7,607 bases of DNA from Methanomicrobiales archaeon (GTDB lineage: Archaea; Halobacteriota; Methanomicrobia; Methanomicrobiales; Methanospirillaceae). A model generated the notes under the pieces. The model saw only the letters and a program-made list of their open reading frames with translations. It did no database searches and was not told the origin of the DNA. The stretch spans positions 1 through 7,607 of the forward strand of contig JAAEES010000046.1 of assembly GCA_013415575.1 (NCBI GenBank), given 5' to 3'. Made by a program: the position numbers and the translations under genes. Below are positions 1-5,469 of this stretch, one piece after another (the first letter of the stretch is position 1; each line of letters begins with the position of its first letter).

Positions 1-776
1 GCGGAACCGGTACCGGATCAGCCCCGGTCGTGGCCCAGGTCGCTAAAGACCAGGGTGCAATCGTCGTGGGGATGGTCAGCTACCCATTCCAGGTTGAGAA
101 AGCCCGGCTGCTTCGTGCCGAGGACGGACTGGAGGCGCTTGCCTCTAATGCAGATTCGGTCATCGTCCTTGACAACAACCGTCTCAAGAACTTCGTGCCC
201 AACCTGCCGCTTGGTCAGGCCTTCTCGGTCATGGACCAGCTCATCGGTGAGACTGTCAAGGGAATCAGTGAGACCATCACCGAGCCCTCGCTCATCAACA
301 TCGACTATGCCGATGTTCGTGCGATAATGAGCAAGGGCGGTGTTGCAGTGATGCTGGTCGGTGAGAGCAAACAGCAGAATAAAGCTGAAAGCGTTGTGAG
401 GGAATGCCTGAGCAACCCGATGCTCGATATCGACTATCGCGGAGCAACTGGAAGCCTGATCCACATCACCGGTGGAAGCGACCTGACCCTGACCGATGCC
501 GAGGAAGTCGCAACCTCGCTCACCTACGAACTTGACCCGCACGCCGATGTTATCTGGGGTGCGCGTGTCAGGAACGAGATGGAGGGCAAGATTCGTGTCC
601 TTGCCATCATGACAGGTGTCCAGACTGGAAAGATTCTCGGAAACCGTGTCTCGTACAAACAGGTTCTCGAGGAGGAGGTCCGGAAGGTGGAGAACCCGAA
701 GGTCCCGCAGCTCCCGAAGAACCGGAAGGCGCGGGAATTTGCAAGTGGAGGTAACCTGCTGGAATGGGTTGGATGA
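1..776 (+). CDS. ftsZ2: Cell division protein FtsZ2 (archaeal), 3' part only
   Basis: Tubulin-like GTPase that polymerises into the mid-cell division ring. The 5' end is outside the window; reading from base 3 the frame opens with GTGTGSAPVVAQVA, which contains the end of the GGGTGTG nucleotide-binding signature. The T7 catalytic loop is intact (N-I-D-Y-A-D at about 297-314), supplying the acidic residues that act on GTP bound by the neighbouring subunit. The stretches SKGGVAVMLVGES, DYRGATGSLIHITGG and DPHADVIWGARV resemble archaeal FtsZ2 more than FtsZ1 (compared from memory). In Haloferax, FtsZ2 drives constriction and FtsZ1 acts as scaffold. The C-terminal tail is short and basic (KVPQLPKNRKAREF) and ends in NLLEWVG. 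It lacks the bacterial DIPxFLR-type peptide; the hydrophobic end could be the contact for archaeal SepF, which is inference. It looks full length at the 3' end. The next + gene is 500 bases away, so it is probably last in its transcript. Confidence 0.95.
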   Translation, partial: GTGTGSAPVVAQVAKDQGAIVVGMVSYPFQVEKARLLRAEDGLEALASNADSVIVLDNNRLKNFVPNLPLGQAFSVMDQLIGETVKGISETITEPSLINIDYADVRAIMSKGGVAVMLVGESKQQNKAESVVRECLSNPMLDIDYRGATGSLIHITGGSDLTLTDAEEVATSLTYELDPHADVIWGARVRNEMEGKIRVLAIMTGVQTGKILGNRVSYKQVLEEEVRKVENPKVPQLPKNRKAREFASGGNLLEWVG

Positions 777-782
777 TTACGT

Positions 783-791
783 AAAAAAAAA
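783..791 (-). terminator. Nine-base T-tract on the - strand just after ftsZ2
   Basis: The + strand has nine consecutive A residues starting seven bases after the ftsZ2 stop, followed by another A/T-rich run to about 803. Read on the - strand this is a strong T-tract that could stop antisense transcription before it enters ftsZ2. No - strand gene is evident upstream of it, so its use is conjectural. Confidence 0.25.
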
Positions 792-875
792 TTAATTAAA
801 AAACCACCTTGATTAACAACTGCCCCGGTAAATCTGCCACCACATACACTACCGGAATGCCACCATCACCCCCGG

Positions 876-909
876 AATCGGGTACAATACCCTGATTGAC
901 CCTCTTTTT
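876..909 (+). terminator. Hairpin plus T-tract, likely ftsZ2 terminator
   Basis: AATC-GGGTA (876-884) pairs with TACCC-GATT (888-897), giving 9 bp with one bulged T at 893 and a CAA loop. A five-T run (905-909) follows eight bases later. Archaeal termination needs mainly a T-tract, which this supplies; the hairpin is an extra. If used, the ftsZ2 transcript carries a 3' UTR of about 130 bases. Confidence 0.5.
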
Positions 910-943
910 CCGACGCACGAAATCATTAAGTCACGAAATGTCA

Positions 944-951
944 TTTACATA
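944..951 (+). promoter_or_regulatory. TATA-like box upstream of the coiled-coil gene leader
   Basis: TTTACATA at 944-951 (extended TTTACATAATAG) is the best TATA match in the 777-1276 gap. Archaeal initiation usually falls about 22-27 bases downstream of the box centre, here about 970-975. That is near the 5' strand of the long-range helix described next, though a start there would trim the first few bases of the helix. A weaker box at about 924-931 would include the whole helix. Confidence 0.4.
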
Positions 952-965
952 ATAGAAAATCCACT

Positions 966-1248
966 GGATTATCCCTCACAGAACCACGTGTGCTGCGTGA
1001 AGGGTTTTTACATCCGGAAGTCCGGTTTTCTGGACCCTTCTGGTATCGGGAGTTGAACATGAAGGACCGACAGTTGAACAAAGTCTCGCGCAATATCGTG
1101 AACGCTGTGCGTTCCGATGCCCGGTTTTCATCGCTGCGGAAGGGACCCTCTTTTACCGATCCCCGCAGGGACACCTGTGCGCACCGGACGCCTGCTGTTG
1201 ACTGTAGTTTCCATTTCATCCGGCACACCGCCACCCGGGGGATAATCC
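966..1248 (+). ncRNA. Candidate structured RNA: leader of the coiled-coil gene or separate ncRNA
   Basis: No recognisable protein is encoded here, but a multibranched fold can be drawn by hand. A closing helix pairs 966-977 with 1237-1248 (12 bp, one G-U, no interruption). Inside it lie: a small hairpin 985-988/996-999; a hairpin at 1014-1043 (12 bp, two-base bulge, TTTT loop); a hairpin at 1094-1119 (11 bp with one bulged T and a TGT loop; core GAACGC/GCGTTC); CTGCGG (1134-1139) with CCGCAG (1163-1168); and TGTG plus CCGGA (1176-1188) with TCCGGCACA (1219-1227). No T-tract follows, and the coiled-coil start lies 28 bases downstream, so a cis-acting leader is as likely as a free RNA. The conserved motifs I know for archaeal RNase P RNA and SRP RNA are absent. 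A 74-codon reading frame from 1059 overlaps it. The call rests on hand-drawn pairing without covariation. Confidence 0.35.
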
Positions 1249-1276
1249 TCCTGACTGATGTCGAGGCTGGTAAAGC

Positions 1277-2137
1277 ATGCTGAACGAACTGATTGAAAAG
1301 CGAAGAAAGATTCTTGCCGAGTCTGAACAGCACAAAAACCGAAGAAACGAACTCAATGCCCTTGCGAGCAAGTGTGCCCGCGAGCGGAATGCATTAAACA
1401 ACCAGACGCGTGAGTTCGTCGAGGATGCGCAGAAAAACAAGGAGCTGCGCGACCAGTACAATAACGAGGTTCAGGCCTTAAAAGACCGGCGAAACGATAT
1501 CAACGAACAGGCAAATGCCATGTTCGAGGAGATCGAGGCCTTCAAGAAGGACCACGGCGGAATCAAGAATCGTGGGTTAAAAGAGCTCCAGAAGCAAATC
1601 GAGCACCTCGAATTCCGGCAGCAGACCGAAGTATTCTCAACCGATAAAGAGCGCGAGCTGATCGAGAAGATCAAGCAGATGAAGGAGTCGGTTCGGGAAC
1701 AGGAGGCGGAGCTTGAGCAGAACAAGGAAATCAAGGCCAAGATCACCGATGCCCGTGACCTCCGGAAAGAGGCCTCCGATCTGCATGCCAAGGTCACCGA
1801 GATGGCCGAGCTTGCCCAGAAGCACCACGACCTGATGGTGGAATCCTACCGGAAGGCCGATAAGTCACGTGAAGAAGCCGATGCCGGGCACCGGAATTTC
1901 GTCGAGGCCCAGGAAGCCGCCGATGCCGAGCACAAGTACTTCATTGCCTGTCAGAAGGAGCTCCGCGACTACGACAAGGTTATCTCCGGCCTTCGCAAGA
2001 AGACCAAGAAAGCCAAGGTCACCAAGGAGCAGAAGGCGGTCAGGAAGGAGGCAGAACATCTCTTCACGATGTTCCGTGCCGGAGAGAAGCTCACCACCGA
2101 TGATATTCTCCTTCTGCAGCGTTCAAAACTCTTATAA
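1277..2137 (+). CDS. Archaeal coiled-coil protein, COG1340-like
   Basis: A 286-residue, highly charged, almost entirely helical protein with no membrane segment or signal peptide, presumably cytoplasmic. Residues 1-90 form one long coiled coil. HGGIKNRG (93-100) looks like a hinge, and a second coiled coil runs about 101-245. LKELQKQIEHLEFRQQ followed by TEVFSTDKERELIEKI (101-132) resembles the central block of the archaeal COG1340 coiled-coil family, which is sometimes misannotated as phosphoserine phosphatase. A lysine-rich segment (240-258) precedes a short C-terminal module ending TTDDILLLQRSKLL, also typical of that family as I remember it. No catalytic residues are apparent and the molecular function is unknown. 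The start at 1277 is firm because an in-frame stop lies at 1271-1273; a weak Shine-Dalgarno (GAGG, 1263-1266) precedes it. It is followed 62 bases later by the DUF373 gene. Confidence 0.85.
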   Translation: MLNELIEKRRKILAESEQHKNRRNELNALASKCARERNALNNQTREFVEDAQKNKELRDQYNNEVQALKDRRNDINEQANAMFEEIEAFKKDHGGIKNRGLKELQKQIEHLEFRQQTEVFSTDKERELIEKIKQMKESVREQEAELEQNKEIKAKITDARDLRKEASDLHAKVTEMAELAQKHHDLMVESYRKADKSREEADAGHRNFVEAQEAADAEHKYFIACQKELRDYDKVISGLRKKTKKAKVTKEQKAVRKEAEHLFTMFRAGEKLTTDDILLLQRSKLL

Positions 2138-2140
2138 TCC

Positions 2141-2146
2141 TTTTTT
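2141..2146 (+). terminator. T6 tract after the coiled-coil gene
   Basis: Six T residues begin four bases after the stop codon, the usual archaeal intrinsic termination signal. With the TATA box at 2170-2177, this suggests the DUF373 gene is transcribed separately despite the short gap. Confidence 0.5.
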
Positions 2147-2169
2147 CACCCGCAAAATCGACGGAATCA

Positions 2170-2177
2170 TTTAATAG
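2170..2177 (+). promoter_or_regulatory. TATA box of the DUF373 gene, leaderless arrangement
   Basis: TTTAATAG is centred about 27 bases before the ATG at 2200, so transcription should start at or within a base or two of the start codon. The bases before the ATG (GCAATTTCTATTGTA) contain no Shine-Dalgarno sequence, which fits a leaderless mRNA. Confidence 0.6.
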
Positions 2178-2199
2178 ATTCATCGCAATTTCTATTGTA

Positions 2200-3324
2200 A
2201 TGCAGCAGGGGCTGACACTGGTCCTTTGTGTCGATCGGGACGATGATATAGGATATAAGGCAAAGATAGAGAGCCCGGTAACCGGTCGTGCCGCGTGCCT
2301 CAAAGCTGCAAACTCCCTCGCCCTTGCCGATCCCGAAGATTCGGACGTGAATGCAATCTTTCAGGCAATCCAGGTCTATGACCAGCTTGCGGAGAAGGGT
2401 GAACAAGTCGAGATAGCACTTGTCTCCGGGAACCACATGCACATGCTGGAGGGGGACCGGAAGATAGCCGCATCCGTCGATCGTCTGGTCAGGGAAACCG
2501 GAGCGTCCAACTGTATCGTGGTGACCGATGGTGCAGAGGATGAATTTGTCCTCCCTCTCGTCCAGTCCCGTGTTCCGGTTTCAGGAATCCGGCGGGTGAT
2601 TGTCAGCCAGCTGCCAAATCTGGAAGGGACCTACTATCTCTTCAAGAAGTTCTTCAATGACCCGAAAGTGGCGAGGCTCGTCCTTGTCCCACTCGGGCTC
2701 CTGATGCTGCTCTACCCCATCGCCTATTTCCTCGGCCAGACCGGTCTTGCTCTCGTCATCGTCGTCGGGGCTATTGGGATTTACCTCCTGTACCGGGGGC
2801 TTGGCGTGGATGAAATCTTCCAGGGATTCGGGGATGCGCTCAGGACATCAGTATACCGGGCGAGATTCTCCTTCATCACCTATATCGCCGGAATCCTCCT
2901 GGTCATCATCGGTGTGGTCATGGGACTGATGAGCATCCTCATCTACTACGCCGATGTGGGGTTCCTCATCTACCTGCTGATCTTCGTATACGGCGGGGTT
3001 CTCTGGCTCGCCCTTGCCGGGATCGTTGCCTCAGCCGGCATCATCATTGATAATTTCTTCCATGACCGGACCAGTCTTGGTAAAGTCATCGTCTTCCCCT
3101 TCTTTATCGGTGCGGTCGGGCTCATCGCCTACGGAGCAAGCATCTACACGATAGCGGTGAGCAATGTCCCCGACTTCCCCTACAGCACGGCAAATGCCAT
3201 CCAGTATATCTTCTACGGGACGATCGGAGGTCTTATATGCGCTCTGGCCGGTGTCGCAATCCAGCACATGGTCAATAAATACCTGAGTGCCCGGGAGGGC
3301 CCGGAGATTATCGAGTTAATCTGA
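2200..3324 (+). CDS. DUF373 family membrane protein (COG2237)
   Basis: A 374-residue protein with two parts. Residues 1-155 are soluble and probably alpha/beta, with family landmarks LVLCVDRDDDIGYKAKI near the N-terminus, SGNHMHMLEGDRKIA (76-90) and VVTDGAEDEFVLPLVQSR (107-124); the Asp-rich and Gly-rich loops look like a ligand or metal site, which is inference. The rest carries about six membrane helices (roughly 158-178, 181-199, 225-249, 255-282, 297-320, 335-356) and ends with a short charged tail. The family is archaeal and has no established function that I know of. The start follows a TATA box at leaderless distance. The preceding gene encodes a long cytoplasmic coiled-coil protein; a shared role at the membrane is possible but unproven. 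A T-rich run follows the stop. Confidence 0.9.
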   Translation: MQQGLTLVLCVDRDDDIGYKAKIESPVTGRAACLKAANSLALADPEDSDVNAIFQAIQVYDQLAEKGEQVEIALVSGNHMHMLEGDRKIAASVDRLVRETGASNCIVVTDGAEDEFVLPLVQSRVPVSGIRRVIVSQLPNLEGTYYLFKKFFNDPKVARLVLVPLGLLMLLYPIAYFLGQTGLALVIVVGAIGIYLLYRGLGVDEIFQGFGDALRTSVYRARFSFITYIAGILLVIIGVVMGLMSILIYYADVGFLIYLLIFVYGGVLWLALAGIVASAGIIIDNFFHDRTSLGKVIVFPFFIGAVGLIAYGASIYTIAVSNVPDFPYSTANAIQYIFYGTIGGLICALAGVAIQHMVNKYLSAREGPEIIELI

Positions 3325-3333
3325 TTCTTTTCT
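3325..3333 (+). terminator. T-rich tract after the DUF373 gene
   Basis: TTCTTTTCT directly follows the stop codon at 3322-3324. It is a plausible archaeal T-tract terminator for the + strand, facing the convergent secreted-protein gene. Confidence 0.4.
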
Positions 3334-3536
3334 GTGGCGGAAGGCACCGCGGCTCTGCTCACCACGAGGACCTCCGGGTTATCGCAATGGATGACACCGG
3401 GTATTCTCAGCAAAAACAGGCATCCTTCGTACCATGTCCCTGCCGGAACCGCCTGTCCCGGAAACTTGCAGGTCTCTTTCAAACAGGGATAACCGGACTG
3501 CACGGTACAGAAGGTACATCACCAGTTCCCAACGGC

Positions 3537-3541
3537 AAAAA
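3537..3541 (-). terminator. T-tract after the secreted-protein gene
   Basis: On the - strand TTTTT lies seven bases beyond the stop codon (3549-3551). With the tract at 3325-3333 it brackets a convergent gap of about 220 bases that holds no gene I can support. Confidence 0.4.
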
Positions 3542-3548
3542 GGATTAT

Positions 3549-3995
3549 TCAGGTATCGAAATATCCGATCCCGTTCGGGATCCCGTCCGCTGATATGTAC
3601 TCGCGTGATACCTGCGGGGTGGTGACGCGGAGAAACGGGATGATTCCGTTGAATTCATGCTCGGGGAACCAATACACGCCTCTCCCGTATGAGTAGGACA
3701 CATCATCCACCACCAGTTCTGCATGGTCAAGCTCGATAGCCTGTACTTCTGCATCCTGATAATTGAGGACCATGAGGAGCCTCGACTTGAGATCCTGTTT
3801 TCCCAGCAGCAGCACAATGACCCGGGTAGGCTCGTCAAGGGTATAGTTCACATTGATGCGTGCCTGGTCACCGGACAGGGTGATATCGACATCACGGATG
3901 GTGATGTACCCATACTTGTCAGGTGAAGCTGCCAGTGCAGGAACCGCGAGCGCAACCGTAAAAACAAGGCACACCGCGATAGCCCAGCCTTTCAT
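3549..3995 (-). CDS. Small secreted protein of unknown function
   Basis: A 148-residue protein starting with a clear Sec-type signal peptide: Lys2, hydrophobic core about 4-18, and a signal peptidase I-like site after PALA (residue 22, giving mature AASPDKYG or ASPDKYG). There is no lipobox cysteine after the core and no second membrane helix, so the product is probably released or held at the cell surface non-covalently. The mature part (about 125 residues) looks rich in beta strand (YGYITIRDVDITLSGD, ARINVNYTLDEPTRVIVLLL, AELVVDDVSYSYGRGVYWF), suggesting a beta-sandwich domain. It has no cysteine after the signal peptide. I do not recognise the family. It has its own TATA box at leaderless distance and lies downstream of alba on the same strand, separated by an alba terminator, so it is probably expressed independently. 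Confidence 0.8.
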   Translation of the reverse strand: MKGWAIAVCLVFTVALAVPALAASPDKYGYITIRDVDITLSGDQARINVNYTLDEPTRVIVLLLGKQDLKSRLLMVLNYQDAEVQAIELDHAELVVDDVSYSYGRGVYWFPEHEFNGIIPFLRVTTPQVSREYISADGIPNGIGYFDT

Positions 3996-4018
3996 TGCTT
4001 ATAATGTGTTGATGCAGC

Positions 4019-4028
4019 GGATATATCC
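4019..4028 (-). promoter_or_regulatory. TATA box of the secreted-protein gene
   Basis: GGATATATCC is a perfect ten-base palindrome whose ATATAT core is centred about 28 bases before the ATG at 3995. No Shine-Dalgarno is present in the bases before the start (CACATTATAAGCA), so the mRNA is probably leaderless or nearly so. Confidence 0.6.
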
Positions 4029-4041
4029 TTTCTGGTAGTTA

Positions 4042-4061
4042 CCCCCATGAACTCACGGGGG
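4042..4061. repeat. GC-rich hairpin between alba and the secreted-protein gene
   Basis: CCCCC (4042-4046) and GGGGG (4057-4061) flank ATGAACTCAC, where TG/CA can also pair to leave an AACT loop. It lies upstream of the secreted-protein TATA box. It could be part of the alba 3' end, an operator, or a small remnant of a palindrome-ended element; nothing in the sequence decides this. Confidence 0.4.
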
Positions 4062-4067
4062 AAATGA

Positions 4068-4085
4068 TTGAACTCAATGGTTCAA
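4068..4085. repeat. Inverted repeat TTGAAC-N6-GTTCAA
   Basis: A perfect 6-bp inverted repeat with a six-base spacer, located between the alba T-tract and the GC-rich hairpin. Its left arm belongs to a TGAACTCA motif (4069-4076) that recurs at 4048-4055, exactly 21 bases away. Confidence 0.4.
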
Positions 4086-4098
4086 CAGTGCCGGAATC

Positions 4099-4112
4099 AA
4101 AGAGAAAAAGGG
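4099..4112 (-). terminator. T-rich tract after alba
   Basis: On the - strand CCCTTTTTCTCTTT begins two bases after the alba stop. This is a convincing archaeal T-tract terminator for the whole - strand cluster. Confidence 0.55.
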
Positions 4113-4114
4113 AA

Positions 4115-4390
4115 TTATTTCTGGTTGATGAGCACGATCTCGATACTTGAAACATTGGTCTTTCCACTGTCGGTGTCGATGATCTCAGTTGAAGTGAGGA
4201 TCTCTTTCTTGCTCACATGCTCGAGGAATCTGTTCAGTGCGATCTCGGCCGTGTCGACAGCCCGGGAGATGGCCTTGCCGCGGGCCTTGATTGCTACTTC
4301 TGATGCGCCGTTGTTGAACTGGGTTACGACAGCCAGAACGTAGTTCATTACCGGCTTGTTTCCGACGAATACTGTGTTGTCTTTCAGCAT
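4115..4390 (-). CDS. albA: Alba DNA/RNA-binding protein
   Basis: A 91-residue member of the Alba (Sso10b) family, small basic dimers that coat DNA and also bind RNA. Family signatures are VGNKPVMNYVLAVVTQF (9-25), the strand-helix block ASEVAIKARGKAISRAVDTAE, then NRFL and the closing strand VSSIEIVLINQK. The length is typical. The conserved Lys before Pro is present (Lys12), but the position matching Sulfolobus Lys16, whose acetylation lowers DNA affinity, is Asn11. The start is set by a strong Shine-Dalgarno, GGAGGGG, five bases before the ATG. That site begins immediately after the asd stop codon (gap 12 bases), so alba is very likely read as the last gene of the cluster. A T-tract follows its stop. 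Confidence 0.96.
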   Translation of the reverse strand: MLKDNTVFVGNKPVMNYVLAVVTQFNNGASEVAIKARGKAISRAVDTAEIALNRFLEHVSKKEILTSTEIIDTDSGKTNVSSIEIVLINQK

Positions 4391-4402
4391 GGATACCCCT
4401 CC

Positions 4403-5419
4403 TCAGAGGTAGTTCTTTGTGGAGATCAGTTCTGCGTTCAGTACAGATGCGCCCGCTGCGCCGCGGATGGTGTTGTGCCCCATGGCAATGAACCGGATAC
4501 CTTTCCGGAGCCGTCCGACCGATACGGTCATCCCCCTCCCCCTCATCCGATCGAGCCGGGGCTGCGGCCGGTCAGGCTCGGAGAAGAACTGGACCGATTT
4601 CTCAGGGAGCGTGGGCAGGGCGGGGACCGATGGGGTGTAGTTCAGGAATGCTTCGCGAACTTTGTCGACCGGATCCGCGATATCAGCCCAGATGGCCATG
4701 GTATGGCCGTCGAGCACCGGAACACGGTGGCAGCTTGCACTCACCCGGAATGATGGAGGTCTGACCGTGCTTCCGTCAAGCGTTCCCATGATTTTCAGGG
4801 TTTCGGTCTCCATCTTCTCCTCTTCCTGTCCGATATAGGGGACGATGTTGTCGAAGATCCCCATCGCCGGCACTCCCTCAAATCCTGCCCCTGAAACCGC
4901 CTGCATGGTGGCGACCCGGATATCGGTGAACCTGAAATCCCGTATCGGGGCAAGCGCGAGCGTCATGACAATGGTCGAGCAGTTGGGGTTGGTCACAATG
5001 AACCCGTCACGTCCGCGATCCCGCTGCACATCGATCAGGCCGAGATGGTCAGGATTTAATTCCGTAACCACCAGGGGAACATCGGGATCCATCCGGTGTG
5101 AACTGGCATTGCTGCAGACTCCAAGGCCCGCCTCCGCACAAGCGGTTTCGATGCCCCCGGCGATCTCTGCAGGGAGGGCTGAGAATACCAGATCCACATC
5201 TTTCAGGCTCGAAACCCCGGTCGGGCTCACCCTGATATCCCCGGCCTGTTCAGGAAACGGCACATCAAGGCGCCACTTCACCACATCGCGATACAGTTTG
5301 CCTGCGCTTCGCTCTGATGCAGTCAGCGTCGTGAGATTGAACCAGGGATGCTCTGCCAGAAGCTGTACAAACCGCTGGCCGACAGCTCCTGTGGCACCAA
5401 GCACTCCGACATTGATCAT
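4403..5419 (-). CDS. asd: Aspartate-semialdehyde dehydrogenase
   Basis: NADP-dependent cytoplasmic enzyme that reduces L-4-aspartyl phosphate to L-aspartate 4-semialdehyde, the branch point for lysine/diaminopimelate, threonine and methionine, and in methanogens also for homocysteine and the DKFP route to aromatic amino acids. Its 338 residues match the archaeal/fungal-type family. The N-terminal Rossmann motif is GVLGATGAVGQRF (5-17). The catalytic cysteine is Cys147 in NPNCST, and the likely general-base histidine is His239 in RVPVLDGHT. The motif SGAGFEGVPA (176-185) and the C-terminal MGHNTIRGAAGASVLNAE are intact. The canonical start MINVGVLGATG is used without a Shine-Dalgarno; a TATA-like TTTAATTA about 30 bases upstream suggests a very short leader. 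The ferredoxin gene ends 50 bases upstream and alba begins 12 bases downstream. No defect is seen. Confidence 0.97.
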   Translation of the reverse strand: MINVGVLGATGAVGQRFVQLLAEHPWFNLTTLTASERSAGKLYRDVVKWRLDVPFPEQAGDIRVSPTGVSSLKDVDLVFSALPAEIAGGIETACAEAGLGVCSNASSHRMDPDVPLVVTELNPDHLGLIDVQRDRGRDGFIVTNPNCSTIVMTLALAPIRDFRFTDIRVATMQAVSGAGFEGVPAMGIFDNIVPYIGQEEEKMETETLKIMGTLDGSTVRPPSFRVSASCHRVPVLDGHTMAIWADIADPVDKVREAFLNYTPSVPALPTLPEKSVQFFSEPDRPQPRLDRMRGRGMTVSVGRLRKGIRFIAMGHNTIRGAAGASVLNAELISTKNYL

Positions 5420-5445
5420 AGGTAAGAGGTTTTATTATGTCGGAG

Positions 5446-5453
5446 TAATTAAA
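5446..5453 (-). promoter_or_regulatory. TATA-like box before asd
   Basis: On the - strand TTTAATTA is centred about 30 bases before the asd ATG, in the 50-base gap after the ferredoxin gene. asd lacks a Shine-Dalgarno, so an internal start giving a leader of about four bases is plausible. No T-tract separates the two genes on this strand, so read-through is also expected. Confidence 0.4.
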
Positions 5454-5469
5454 GAGTTTGTTTTTTGTT

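Noticed and set aside
966..1248. Candidate RNA as RNase P RNA or SRP 7S RNA
   Set aside because: The size would fit, but the GAGGAAAGTCC-type core of RNase P RNA and the GGAAG/AGCAG helix 8 motif of SRP RNA are absent. A GGAAGGGA at 1138-1145 is not followed by the matching half.
1252..1300. C/D-box-like CTGATG and CTGA elements near the coiled-coil start
   Set aside because: Boxes are incomplete, spacing does not fit an archaeal C/D guide RNA, and the second half is coding sequence.
941..1333. 130-codon frame on the - strand across the candidate RNA
   Set aside because: Composition is Arg/Ser-rich and non-protein-like, it overlaps the start of the coiled-coil gene antisense, and it has no family resemblance. 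Open frames on both strands here reflect GC content.
3213..3503. 96-codon frame on the - strand in the convergent gap
   Set aside because: It overlaps the DUF373 C-terminus, ends without family resemblance, and has no promoter or ribosome site.
3567..3582. Inverted repeat GATCCCG-TT-CGGGATC
   Set aside because: It lies within the coding C-terminus of the secreted protein and is explained by two similar Gly-Ile codon pairs; there is no sign of a regulatory role.
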